A program made the translations under genes and the position numbers. Shown here in pieces: positions 23,901 through 35,235 of a stretch of 60,000 bases of DNA. Numbering within the stretch: position 1 is the first letter of the stretch; each line of letters opens with the position of its first letter. The notes beneath the pieces were generated by a model, which was not told the DNA's origin, searched no databases, and saw only the letters and a list, made by a program, of their open reading frames with translations. The DNA comes from Tubiluchus corallicola (taxonomy: Eukaryota; Priapulida; Priapulimorpha; Priapulimorphida; Tubiluchidae), in contig JAQGDQ010000145.1 in NCBI GenBank assembly GCA_030141605.1, forward strand, positions 64,001 through 124,000, written 5' to 3'.

Positions 23901-26900
23901 GTTTCAGTTTTTCTGCATCATTTATGAGCTTATGACATCAACTATGTACGACTTTTTTACTGACAATGATATATATTTATCATTATCTGTTTGTGTCTTC
24001 AGAAGAAGCAAATGGAATATCCATTAAAGACTGCTGTTGAAACAAGTTTTGGAGGCACTGAATACGTGAAAACTGGTGTTTTCACTCGTCTTGGACATCA
24101 CATTGGTAACGTTTTAATGTTTTTACCAACTGACTGACTGACTGACTAAATGGCTGGCTGGCTAGTTGGTGGGTGGCTGGACAGGCTGACTAACTGATTT
24201 GACTGACTGACTAACTTATTGACTATCTAACTGACTAATTTTAAGTTAGGCTGATAATTTATCGCAAATTTTAATTGTAAAATTAGACGACTGACTCATT
24301 TCATTTGCTGCTCCCCGGCTTCCTATTCTGTAAGTTTTCTGTAATGGCTTTACTGGCACTGTATTGTGTAGATAGATAATTTGTTTGCAGACCAAATTTC
24401 TGCATTTTACTAATCCGACAAGTTTTATGTATAACCGATTTGTTTCTTTATCCTCCCTTATTCAGACAGACATTACTTTGCTGTATGCTGTGGAACAATT
24501 GTCTTACAGTCATTGACAAATTTTTACTAATTACAATTACAAAAGCTCGTATTATAAAAAGAATGTACATTCAAAATTAAATTACAAGTTTTTAAAGTTT
24601 AAACCCAACTGATATTTAAATGTGCGTGTTACTATTCCTTTTAAGTCACATTTTTTGTTGTGAATTATTTTTCTATACTCATTCTTGTATTTTTTGCACT
24701 TGATAATTGTTATGTATATGTGCTTTATTGTAATCGCCGTAAATTAAGTTGATACCATGTGTGTTATACAGTTATTTTACATCTTTTTATGCATATTTAT
24801 ACTTCAGTCATCGGTAAAATCCTACAGAGTAACATATTAATAGTTAATATCCCGTATGACAGTTTGTTCACTGATCAGGGGCTTATCAAGACTTTATGAT
24901 GGCCTGGGTTGATAGTTCTAACCAGCCATTTGCATATTGTGAATTTATGGTTACTTATGTAATGAACAGGTTAAACAATTTGTTGTGGTGTATTAGAAAT
25001 GGTTTCTATGTTGTCGTTGTTAATTACTTGTATTGGCATAGCATTTATATTCAAGCAGGCTGCACAACTGCTTGTTGTGTAATACTTTGTACCTGTTTGT
25101 TATGTGGAATTTATATGAAAGCAGAGCGCAGTAACTGCCTGTGGTGTGTTATAAAATGCGTCCTTTACATGTATATGAACGTACATGTGTACACATTTTA
25201 CATGTTTACATACATTTTACATTATACATGTATACATATAATAAGAATTTTTTCTAAAATTTGATGCCCCTCACACTTTGGCGCCTAGGCTACTGCCTAG
25301 TTAGCGTATTGGTTAATGCACCCCTGCCACTGATCATCATTTATTGTTCATCACCACTTGTCATCATCGTTCAAACTACATGTAGATTCTGTATGCTATT
25401 GGTCTGGGTGGCCTGTACATTTTGAGGCATTTTTGCCATGCATAGGTCTCCCAGCCAATATTAGTATGTAAACCACAAATGCAAACTTTTATATCTCTAG
25501 TGTATTATTGTATTAGAGTATTAAAATTGTGATGTGGGTTGAATAAAAAAGTGAAAAAGTTAAATCATGCTGAACAAAGTGACCTAATAAAACAGCTTTA
25601 TTTTTATGTACTAACAATGCTGTTTAAATATCTGTGCCACCACATTCTTATATGTTGAATTTGTTTATTTTCTTGTTGTTATAGATCATCTTATTGCAGT
25701 TAATCAGTATAATCTTCCTGTATCCACTTCACTTGATTCTAGTCATGATGGTACGTTTCAGCTTTTTCCTTGTTAAACAGATGTAAACTATTGCTGTGCG
25801 GTAGTCTTAAAACTGAAAGTTAGTATTAGCTATCAACATGGTATCTTTAATGACATATTATTAAATATTTTTTGTAGGGTATATTGGCTAGTGCTTTTAT
25901 TGATAGCTCATTGGTTTTTCGTAGTTATACATTAATTATAAAGACCATGAAGTATACATAATTGTGAACAGTAAACTGTCAAACTCTTTCACTGTGGTCA
26001 TACCATAATAATGAAACCATAACCATATAACAAACATTTCTTAATGAGGCATAAGTTAAGTTAAGTTTATTTTTGTAGCATACTGTCCATTCACATGCTC
26101 TAGAACGCTTTAGAATAATTACAATCAAGCATTACACATTCTGATAATAAATTTGCGTGTAACTTTAAATTGTATATAATGGATATAAAACAATTAATGA
26201 GAATAAAGCCTTTAATTAGATTAAAATGTCAACTAACTAAAGTTGCATTATAAATATAAAAAATCTTTAAGAAGCACCCAGAACAAGTAGGTTTTCTCTT
26301 CACAATTTAAACAGTCAAAATGAAATTACAAAGATCAATTTAAAACTGTCCTAAAAATCACAAAAACTTTTTAAGAACAAGTATGTTTTTAATTTGAATT
26401 CAAAAGTACAAAATTGGTGCAGGTTCTTAGTTCATATGGCAACAAGTTCCAATAGTAAGGGCCACATTTCTGGATCATTGTGAGTTTAAGAAGAGGTTGT
26501 ATTAAAAGTACAGTTGCCTTTGTTATAGTGAAACAACTTTTGAGAAGGCTCGGGAAACTTTGTTATTCTTCTTTATGAGTATCCTAGTTTTAAATTACCA
26601 TCTAGTTCTCTGCAGGTTCATTAACTCAGTGGTCATAATAGTAAAATGAGTACTTGCAGTTATATGAGTCTTTGTTTCCTATTGTTTAGGTGAGCCTCAC
26701 AGTGCTCCACAACACATGAGAAGTGGTGATACTGGCACTTTGTATGCAGAAGATATTGCGGCTTCCTTTGGTTGTGTCATGTAAGCAATTTTGAACATTC
26801 TTCATTCATACTGAAATCAAAACAGTTTTCAAAGCATCAAAAAATTTTCGTATTTATTATATTACTATGGATCAACTCTCAAACTTGCTAGTGGTGAGTT

Positions 26901-28950
26901 ACACCTACCCCAGTAGTCTGGAGTTTAGGAACTAGTTTTTTGTATACCAGACAAATAATTGCTCAAAATAGAATTGTATGTTACAATGGGCAAGACTGTA
27001 AGCCAAGTGTAATATATTTCTCTGAATTTTGCTAGTCTGTACAGGAATTCATGCCTTGAGTGATATTCTATGTATTTCTTTTCATTTGACAGTGCTAGGT
27101 ATTCATCCATGCATGATTTTTCTCGTATCTTTAAAGATATGTCAATTGGATGCATCCTTTCATTAAACTAGTCGGCTTCTGAGTACGCGATGTGTCATAC
27201 ACATTTAGGAAATTCCACATTAAACAGCCGGTATATTAGTTTGTGCTATTGCACCTTTATGTAATTTTAATTTATTCTTTAACCGTAAGCAAATCACATG
27301 CCTTACACAATTACAAAACTGTACTCTTTATAGGATTGCACTGATAATACTTTATCCTCCGAACTTTTGTGCCAACACTCCAAGGCTAACAGGAGTAACA
27401 CAAATGAGATTAAGACATTTAAAATGTTTGGGATATGTGGTGGTAACGGTAAGTACAACAAGTTTTTCTACGTTTTGTTCTTATAGATTGTTTGATTGTA
27501 CCAATCAAGCTTACTTCTGCTCTGTTTACTTGAATCAGAGTATCTCAGAAATCTGGAATCGTATTTTTATTTTACGACATGCTGTGTTGGAGCATTTGAG
27601 AGAATCAAGATTAGTGTTTAAATGCTTCGGCTGTGGCAGAATGTGCATAGTGCTGATGACGTGGGAAGATTGTGCTCGTGTGGTAACTCGCAACAAACTG
27701 AGGTAAATGCAGATGTGGACGAAGCTGATCTACATGATGACAGAAGCGAACGCAGACCTAAAGGTTTCTGACAGTGTCTTAATGGAATTGGAAGAATAAC
27801 TAAACCTGTATGTTGAAAAAGACCATGATCATTTTGAGCATCTTGATATTAAGTGTTATTACAAAATGTTAATAAACCTGGAAATATTTTACAGATTCCA
27901 GACTTCTGGGACACCCTGATAAGGTTCTAAGCACTACCGAATTATCATCGATTGTTTAACCAAACGAAAATATCAGTACCTGGGGCAGATATTTTGCGAA
28001 ATTGCTTTTGAAATTGTACTAATCAAACTTGGCTCACGGGAGTATGTGATGACGGGAAAAGTTGCTGTGGTGTACTTGATCCTGACTTTTATATTGAACA
28101 ACAGTAGAGTGTTGCATTTGCAAAGCAAACTTGATACTTGGTAATACTTGATTACTACATCGAATTTCAGTCGAGTGCGTTTTTTGAGAACAATCGTCCA
28201 GAGGAACTGGGGTGGACTTATGTTTCAGTGATTTCTTATTATCTTTATTGGTAGTCATTTTGAACTAGTGGCATTATTTGTTATGGAGATTTGAAACAAT
28301 TATATGAAAGGGAGTACCATTTCTCATCAAAGTTAAGATAAGACAAAGGTAGATTTATTTGGCTAGAGCATACACCTCATACAAAACATGTTCATTCAGA
28401 ATTGTGCGGCTTTAAAGAGATATAGTTGTGTCGCCAACAATAACAAGATTGAAGTGTGTTAGGTAGCTTTTGAAAATTTCAAGATTGAATTTTAAAAAAG
28501 TCCAGAATTAAGACGAAAAGGATTGAGACCAATACTTGTTCATCATTGAGCTTTTTGTTGATTTAATGAAATTAACAGAGCTGTTTTTGAAAAAAAGTTT
28601 ATTTTTATATGCCATTTATATATTAAAGATATTCTTTTGTGTTCACATCAAAAATGTGGAAGAAATAAGATTGCAAAGTTCAAAAAATATGTTAAGTTAT
28701 TTTCAGACTTGTCACCGGGGAATCTCAATGTCGGGTCATGAACATAAACATAAAAATGACTATGGCAGTAATGTTTGTGTTTACTTTTCAACCTGCTTTT
28801 GTATATTTTGCATGGAAACAAATTTTATTTTAGGTTAATTATGAAAATTGGGAGCAGTTGTTAGATCATGAGAAGCTTTCCTTCATATCTAGAGAAGTCC
28901 ATCATGCTTTGTCAAGTGACTGTGTGGACACATCCAGTGAAACTACGTGA
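20997..28950 (+). CDS. FAST kinase domain-containing (FASTKD) family protein with RAP domain, complete, seven exons
   Basis: Exons 20997-22323, 23283-23416, 24003-24105, 25685-25750, 26690-26780, 27334-27448 and 28834-28950 give 650 residues. FASTKD proteins act in mitochondria on RNA processing, stability and translation. The first ~45 residues are rich in Lys/Arg/Ser with no acidic residues, as in a mitochondrial presequence. A long helical-repeat region follows. The FAST_1-like block LVKALTLLEVFPSNLLESVF lies near residues 405-430. A FAST_2-like block (LLLINQSLSTECSNYEGKRL) begins in exon 2. The C-terminal RAP domain (about 565-630) includes MRLRHLKCLGYVVVTVNYENW, split across exons 6 and 7. 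The ATG at 20997 is the first in frame after a stop at 20976. The first exon is 1.3 kb and intronless; the rest are short. The RAP domain lacks the usual LDG-type acidic triplet (it reads LIILYPPNFC). Which FASTKD paralogue it is remains open. Confidence 0.88.
22445..22690 (-). mobile_element. tRNA-derived SINE-like repeat (copy 1)
   Basis: Its body matches 39515-39665. On the plus strand both share GATGA(G/A)CC, CTGAACTG(G/A)CAGA, CTCAG and TCTGTG in the same order and spacing. The opposite strand has a weak A-box-like start. It lies in FASTKD intron 1. The family name is not determined. Confidence 0.5.
24127..24236. repeat. Imperfect GACT/GGCT short tandem repeat
   Basis: Runs of GACTGACTGACT, GGCTGGCTGGCT and GACTGACTGACT form a decayed tetranucleotide satellite in FASTKD intron 3. 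Confidence 0.85.
26055..26520 (-). mobile_element. LINE 3' end fragment
   Basis: The minus strand reads WNLLPYELRTCTNFVLLNSN, the typical C-terminus of a non-LTR retrotransposon ORF2 (WN.LP..IR pattern). A 3' UTR follows and ends in ACAAAAATAAACTTAACTTA, a short-unit tail at 26055-26090. The copy is 5'-truncated and lies in FASTKD intron 4. Confidence 0.7.
27449..28833. other. FASTKD last intron, no recognised gene
   Basis: The intron splits the RAP domain. Open frames around 27404-27706 and 28536-28838 read through splice sites and show no domain. The stretch 27560-27900 has fairly balanced composition, possibly a decayed insertion, but I cannot name it. Confidence 0.5.
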
Positions 28951-30058
28951 CATTTTGCAAATTTTAGATTAATTGACCAGTAACAAAATACTGTATTGTA
29001 CATGTTAAAAAAACCTTCTCTTTAGTAGAATTGTTACATACCTGACTAGTTACCTGCATATTAATTAATTATTAATTGAAGGCAGCAAAGTTTTGATGTT
29101 AAAATCTTTCTTTGTCTTAAACAGCAGGATTGTAATACCAATGTTTCACTTTGTCTTCACATTTATTACTAGTCATTAATAGGAATTCATAAGGTGTTAA
29201 CTCAGTGAATTTTTTTTAATTATTTTCTATCATAACTTTAAAAATACTTGTTAAGATCATATTCAAAGATCATCTGCTAACAAGATTTTGTTACTTTGAG
29301 AGACCGTGAATGATAATGCTTATTCTGCAAAAATGCTGACAAATAAATGATACTTTTAGCACTAATAATGAGATTGTTAAGGTTATTAACTTCTCATTAA
29401 AATTAATAATCTTTTAACTTTTGCATGTTAATAAAGTTATCTTCATTATGCTATCTTAATAGAAAATGAACCCGTTCATGTAATTATAATATATATATAT
29501 TAAGCATGTAACATGCATTACCTCAATTAATTCATTATTTATCATTGTGTTTGCCCAGCAAGTTCTGAACAGACCAAACAAATTAGAATTGAAGCTGATA
29601 ATATTTCTTTTTATTATTGTCTGATACTGTTGTAAGGTTTGACAAAGTGTAGAAAAGTTGTGCGTTCTTTTACAGGCACCATGAAATTAGCTTGCCTAAT
29701 GCAAAGTGATGTGTCTTGCTTTATACCAGCTTTTTCAGTTTCAAATTAAGACAAATAATTCTGTGATATATCGAGAAACATTTCAAGGCAAAATTACTGA
29801 AATAAAAGTTTATTGCTATCACATATCGTACTGAGCACTTAAGTAAAACTGTATATCATAAACTTTTTTAAATATAAATGGCTAATACTGCACAGTAATA
29901 AATACAATTTTACAAAAGAAGTAAGCACCTAATGAATTCAATACTGTCTAATACTTGAGCAAATAAAATATTTAGCAAAACAAATAAGTGCAAATGCACA
30001 AAACCTCGTTATAACGCCAACCTCCAAACCAAACTCCTAGCAACTTCCAAACTGTATA
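28951..30058. other. FASTKD 3' UTR and convergent spacer
   Basis: Contains candidate poly(A) signals, including AATAAA at 29430-29435. Near 30005 is a short CCTCGTTATAACGCC stretch like one end of a Tigger-type element, but no partner end is visible. Nothing coding. Confidence 0.5.
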
Positions 30059-30426
30059 GGGTGTTCCAAAAAAACATCACAGTAGAAAGGTGGTGATATA
30101 ACTCTACATACAATGTACAAAAGTCAAGTTACAGGGTATAAAAATAAGAATTATACGAATAAAGTCATTGTATGTTTACATCATTATGATGTCATAATGC
30201 AGAATTCCAGGTTAATTTTGAAAAAAATAAGTATTATTCAATTCATCTAATCTGATCAACTTAAGCATCGCTTCTGTTTATATCTCCTAATTAATGGCTT
30301 GCAGTTCCAGCAAATGTTATAGTATAATCTCTTACTATATGGCTAAACATGCAACTTTCATTGACTTGAGTACCTTACTTCAACACGTCATCGTATTTGT
30401 ACTACACTGTTTCTTCTGGAACACCC
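30059..30426. mobile_element. Mariner-like MITE
   Basis: Inverted ends GGGTGTTCCA (left) and TGGAACACCC (right), with further weaker pairing inward, are flanked by TA at 30057-30058 and 30427-30428. The length is 368 bp and non-coding. This end sequence is common in mariner-class elements. Confidence 0.85.
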
Positions 30427-31214
30427 TACATAAAAACAGCAGTACTCACCAAGTAGACTAATTGCTAGCTTATAAGCCGTAACAATAGCATTGCATGTGG
30501 AAGTCACTTTTGCAAAATACATATTTTAACAATTTACATACAATATTAAAACAATATTTAACAAAAATAGGCCATTTGAAAAAGTGTTACATCAGAATTT
30601 TGGACATAGTTAAAGACCCGTTTTTAAACACCCTGACACAGCTCCCTGATAGGAATCTTAAATTTCAAAAATGAAACATTGATTTATTAAGCTACATGTG
30701 AAAGTATAAATAATATTCATTCAACATTTTTACACTGATCATGAATAAAACTGTGTCCATGCCAACTACAGCAGTTTTATTTAGCACATTTCAGAACGAA
30801 TTTCCTACCGGTACGCTAGATACCACTTATATTCTAATAAATAACGCTGTACCATTTGAAATGACAATATTGTTGCTAACATAATAAACTGTTATGTGTT
30901 CTAAAAACATTTGATTGCAAATTGCTACTCTTATAAATGTCTCAATTTGCTGTAATCATCTAGCAAGTTCCTAGAGTACTTACAATAAGTAAACTTACAT
31001 ATTATCCTTAGTAAACTCCAGTATGGTGATAATGATTTCCACTGAAAACAAGTCACAAGTTAATTATTGATACATATGCACATTCCTCAGTCAACGTAAC
31101 TGTTTTACTTACTATTATTGGCAAACATACCAGGTACAACTATGTAAACAGTGTACCATTAACCAAGCTATCAGAATTGCATACATTGACAGTATTGCAC
31201 ATTAATTAACACTA
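30427..31214 (-). other. Probable 3' UTR of the transposase-derived gene
   Basis: Lies downstream of the minus-strand gene. Minus-strand AATAAA signals occur at 30776-30781 and 30683-30688. No repeat ends or genes are visible. Confidence 0.45.
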
Positions 31215-34200
31215 TTAGGAACAAAGCAAACAATCTTCAGCACTGTTACACAAGTCGCTAAAACTATAACTGCTCAGACTACTTCCGGGCGGGCCTATTG
31301 GATACAAACCAACTTTATCGAACTGCTTAATAATGATCCACGGGTTTAGTGATTTCAACCACACATGCCAAAACACTTTGCAAAAATATAATAATGCTAT
31401 ACTGCTTTTATGTTTACGAACAGTCTGATCCCATTGTGCTTTTATCACAGATTCCATATCAGTTCCTGATTGTAGCAGTCTGTATACAAAGATATGCCTC
31501 TTTTCTGCAGCTGTAAATAATTTATAGTCAACGTTTGAACCATCTTTGTTCATTAGTATAATAACAGGACGGAAAACTGGAATGTTTGGTATCACATGAT
31601 TTTCTAACCATATGTGATAAGTGCCCTCCTCTGGCTGACCTGTCTCTGTGTAGAAAATATATTCACCATTTTGCACAAGTTTTTGCGGGTAACTACTTTC
31701 TTTACAAAACTTTGGAAAAATTATGAAAGGCGGTAAAGCCTGACCTATACCACTAATACAAAATAATACTGTTACATAATATGCAGATTTTACTTTGGTA
31801 GTTGTTTCTGGCTTAATAGAAAGATGCAATAAGTTCTTGTCACCATTAAATTCAATATTGAAAGAAATGAGTTCGGCTGAATATACACATTGTGGCTTAG
31901 TATGCAGGTCATGAGATTTCAGAAATGCTTCATAGTTTTCTGTCCACTTAGAATTGCCTTCAGTTGTACAGTCAGGCGGAGAACAGAAATTTTCAACAAA
32001 TGGGGCCAACAAGTCATACAGTGCATTTAGACACAGCAAACCCGAAGTTTTTTCTTCTACAAGTTGCTTGACAGTTTTAAAAATTTCGTTCTTTGTTACA
32101 CCATTAAATCCCCTTTGCTGCATTTCAAGAACCCATTTACGAACATGCTCTTCTGTGCTGATCAACTCTGGTGTGACGCAAACATCAAAAGTGCACTCCT
32201 TGCTTGCTTCTGGAATCAAACAGTTTTGGAATTCTTCGTCAGATGTAAAAGGTTTAGGTTTCACTTCTAAAGAGTTGGTGCAATGAGCTTTATCCAATGA
32301 TGAAATGCCTATTATTTTACCAAGTATATTGCTTCCTACAGATCCTTTTTTCTGCCCATCTGTTTTTAATACAAACTCGTTGCCATCTGTATGGAACCCA
32401 GTTGCATGATCTGAAACTGTTACAGAATGTTCTTGACAATGTTGCCTTGGCTCTATCAAATCAGAGCTTTCAACACATTCTTGCACTGGAAAAGGCTGTA
32501 ATAACATCTTATCTTGCTGTAAATAACTGACAGCTGGTAAAGCTGATTGTCGCCATTGTTCATCTGCTGGGGACTGTGAAACAGCATTATCTATTGTTTC
32601 ATGAATAACATTCTTTTTGCTATTTGGCAGTTTAGTAGTTGAAACCTTTCTTTTAGTGCCTGATGCATAAACAGCTTTGTGATTATCAGATGGTTTAAGT
32701 TCTTTTGTTTCTGCATCTTCGGTGGCTAAAATAAATTGACGTACTCGATCACTGTCACAATTGCAAGTTATGTCATGTAACCAGTCGTGCAGAGTTGATT
32801 TCGGCACTTGCCACCTGGCTGCTGCAGCTTGCTTGGTCATCCCTTGTAAGAGAACATCTTGCACTGCTCTTGCTAGCCGCATCCGCCGCAACTTTTGTTT
32901 CGACACATGTTCTGGAATGTAGCTATCACCCGAATAATCTTGTAGCCTGATACCATTTTGGTTTTCTGAAAATGTAATGTCAGGATAGTTATTTTTATCG
33001 CCTTCACCTTTTACTTGAATAGAGTTTGCTGATGCAGTATGAGAGAAGTTACTCACAGTATCTTTATTTTTTAATAGAGTAAAGTCTGCAGTTACTACAT
33101 CACTGTGCTTATTCATAGTATCTTCACCTTTTACTTGAACAGAGTATAGGACCTCATTTTTGACCTGAACAGAGTCTTCAGTAATATTATAACTACATCT
33201 GTTTCCATTAAGATTGCTGTCAGTGATTGATGTACTTATAAGTTGCTCTTCGTGGAACTTTTCATAAACTTCTATTAACCACTTCGACAATAATGTGGAC
33301 GACACATTCCATTTCACAACAGCAGCCGCTTGAGAAAAATCATTGAACAAAACATCACTAGCAGCTTGGTACAAACTTTCTGCTAAACATTCGTCGTCAT
33401 CATTATCAGTCTGGTTATTAATTAGCACTGACTTTTCTCCAGGCATGTTTTTGAGGAAAGGCAACTCACAACAAGCCCAATCTTTATCTGCTACTATAGT
33501 TCCCATACTCATTACACTACCGTGAACCCAATCATGTAAAGTAGATCTTGGAACCATCCACTTTGCAGATGACTGAATGTGTGATAAACCTTCATGCTGT
33601 ATATCTGCCACAGCTCTTAGTAACCTTTCCCTCCTGTTTAAGTGAAAAGCTAGCTCATCTGGCTCTAAAACCGAACTTTTTAATTTCTTTGGCAATAATG
33701 ACTGATACTTGTTTGGGAGGCTTCTTTTTGTTGGTGCTGTATCAGATACAAGTTTTCCATTTATCAAACGACCATTGCAGATCTTCTGAACTTTTCCAGA
33801 CATCCAATCATTCAGTGTTGAGCGACCAACTTTCCATTTTGTTGCTGCAGCCTTTTGTGAACATAGCCCACCGTTAACTTCTTCCATAGCCTTAATTAAC
33901 CTCTCGTCACGACTTAACTTACTAATATCCACTTCCAGGTCGCTGCTTTTATTAATGGATAAACTGTGAGTTTTCTCTGAAACTCCAGTGGATACACTAT
34001 GCTTGGATTTGCTGCAAACATTGGTAGACGCACACACACTTGATGCATACAGGTCTAATTTGTTATTACAGAAAAAATTGCTTGTGCGAAAATTTTCTTC
34101 AAGTTTAAAAACTTTTTTTCGTTTTCCCAACACCCACTCGCTTACAGATGACCGAGGAACATTCCACTTACGCGCTGCAGCACCTAGTGACATGTAACCA

Positions 34201-34280
34201 GTTTGAGCATCTTTCATTGCCAAGAACTTTCTTTGATCTCTTGTTAACATTTCTGAAAAGTTAACTCCATCTTGTTCCAT
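31215..34280 (-). CDS. Poly-psq HTH / pogo-type transposase-derived protein (likely domesticated), 1021 residues
   Basis: A single intact frame of 1021 codons starting at the ATG complementary to 34278-34280. Five pipsqueak-type helix-turn-helix repeats are visible at about residues 13-53, 122-166, 215-257, 297-340 and 461-505. Each has the pattern AAA.KW.VPRSTL.DW (for example SLGAAARKWNVPRSSVSEW and KQAAAARWQVPKSTLHDW); the fourth is the most divergent. Residues about 708-745 resemble a CENP-B/Tc5 second HTH (EEHVRKWVLEMQQRGF). Residues about 800-985 follow a DDE_1 pogo/Tigger transposase (LPPFIIFPKF, WLENHVIP, FRPVIILM, GLYP). The usual N.DE motif reads FNIEF, DGH.SH reads KDGSNVDY, and the TH..QPLD block reads LQSGTDMES. 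Catalysis is therefore unlikely. Three VKxE motifs lie between residues 371 and 426. No terminal repeats flank it, and a 5' UTR intron is likely. The best guess is a nuclear DNA-binding protein. Confidence 0.85.
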   Translation of the reverse strand: MEQDGVNFSEMLTRDQRKFLAMKDAQTGYMSLGAAARKWNVPRSSVSEWVLGKRKKVFKLEENFRTSNFFCNNKLDLYASSVCASTNVCSKSKHSVSTGVSEKTHSLSINKSSDLEVDISKLSRDERLIKAMEEVNGGLCSQKAAATKWKVGRSTLNDWMSGKVQKICNGRLINGKLVSDTAPTKRSLPNKYQSLLPKKLKSSVLEPDELAFHLNRRERLLRAVADIQHEGLSHIQSSAKWMVPRSTLHDWVHGSVMSMGTIVADKDWACCELPFLKNMPGEKSVLINNQTDNDDDECLAESLYQAASDVLFNDFSQAAAVVKWNVSSTLLSKWLIEVYEKFHEEQLISTSITDSNLNGNRCSYNITEDSVQVKNEVLYSVQVKGEDTMNKHSDVVTADFTLLKNKDTVSNFSHTASANSIQVKGEGDKNNYPDITFSENQNGIRLQDYSGDSYIPEHVSKQKLRRMRLARAVQDVLLQGMTKQAAAARWQVPKSTLHDWLHDITCNCDSDRVRQFILATEDAETKELKPSDNHKAVYASGTKRKVSTTKLPNSKKNVIHETIDNAVSQSPADEQWRQSALPAVSYLQQDKMLLQPFPVQECVESSDLIEPRQHCQEHSVTVSDHATGFHTDGNEFVLKTDGQKKGSVGSNILGKIIGISSLDKAHCTNSLEVKPKPFTSDEEFQNCLIPEASKECTFDVCVTPELISTEEHVRKWVLEMQQRGFNGVTKNEIFKTVKQLVEEKTSGLLCLNALYDLLAPFVENFCSPPDCTTEGNSKWTENYEAFLKSHDLHTKPQCVYSAELISFNIEFNGDKNLLHLSIKPETTTKVKSAYYVTVLFCISGIGQALPPFIIFPKFCKESSYPQKLVQNGEYIFYTETGQPEEGTYHIWLENHVIPNIPVFRPVIILMNKDGSNVDYKLFTAAEKRHIFVYRLLQSGTDMESVIKAQWDQTVRKHKSSIALLYFCKVFWHVWLKSLNPWIIIKQFDKVGLYPIGPPGSSLSSYSFSDLCNSAEDCLLCS

Positions 34281-35235
34281 AGTATCTGCTTAAAATGAAA
34301 AACAAGTGTCAAATCCACATAATGCGCCAACTTATTAATCACATCATACGTCAATTTTCTAAAAATATGAAAAAATGATGGCAGTAAAACGCGGCATTTT
34401 AAAGAATCTAAAAGCGGAAATAGAATATATTTATTTTACATACATTATTACATTAAACTAGCACAACATACTAATCACATAAGAATAATCAAAAGAGCCA
34501 AATTCGCAGCTTCCAAGCTTGATTTTGATCAGTTATATTGTTTACTTACAATGTTATTTAAGTGACAGTAGTCATGACTAGTCGCTCCATAGCGTTTGTT
34601 TCACTTCACTTTCAGAAAACGAGCTCACTACAGTACTATTTCAGCCTGTAAAATGCGTTACTAGTCACACACCACAATCCTCCTGTTCGGAAACCGGATA
34701 TTCCTGAACAAAAAGACAGGAAGCAAGTCCGGATCGAATACTTCGGTGTTCCAAATGTAATTCCGGGAGCTGACATGTTTGTTGCGTTTCTTAGCATATA
34801 CTCCCCTCTACCGGTTGGTTTAATTGCCATGTTGGTTGCTAAGCAACGTCGATACACAAAACAAGAAACGACTTCAGGGAAACTCGTCTATCATATTATA
34901 TTATCATTATGCATACGCGTATACTTTGCAATTTAGTGTGCTGGCGCGGTGTACAGAACAAATTGCTTGCCAATTATAGTGTTAGACGTGCTACTTATTT
35001 AAGGCAAGCTCATTATAGTAGTGTAGTGATGTTTGCTTAATGTGCACTACATTGAATTATTAAAGCCTATTATTTATAGTATTAATTATATTAAATTTTT
35101 GAAAATAAATATAACACATGCAAGTCGAACTACAGCCATTAAAAATTTTTCATTATTGGTGGTGTGTAATGGCGCCTATATATGCAGTAAATCTACTGTA
35201 AATGTTTTGCAAAAAACTTCCTGCAGCAAAGAAAA
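34281..35235. promoter_or_regulatory. Divergent promoter region between the transposase-derived gene and the kinesin
   Basis: 955 bp separate two head-to-head start codons. On the minus strand an acceptor (TTTTCATTTTAAGCAG) ends at 34286, five bases before the ATG, and a donor GTAAGTAAAC begins at 34549. This implies a 264-nt intron in the 5' UTR of the minus-strand gene. The interval 34560-34930 is richer in CpG and GC than its surroundings (for example GTCCGGATCG, ATTCCGGGAGC), and is the likely shared core promoter. It contains the X-box-like site at 34835-34847. Confidence 0.5.
34835..34847. promoter_or_regulatory. RFX/X-box-like inverted repeat
   Basis: GTTGCTAAGCAAC is a 6-bp inverted repeat with a one-base centre. 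This matches the half-site pattern (GTTGCY/RGCAAC) of RFX transcription factor X-boxes. It lies 389 bp upstream of the kinesin ATG, in the divergent promoter region. Function is inferred. Confidence 0.5.

Noticed and set aside
27404-27706. 100-codon frame spanning FASTKD exon 6 and intron
   Set aside because: Only its first ~15 codons are exon; it reads through the donor at 27449, and the RAP domain continues in exon 7.
31954-34197. Several plus-strand frames of 60-110 codons opposite the transposase-derived gene
   Set aside because: Antisense shadows of the real 1021-codon frame.
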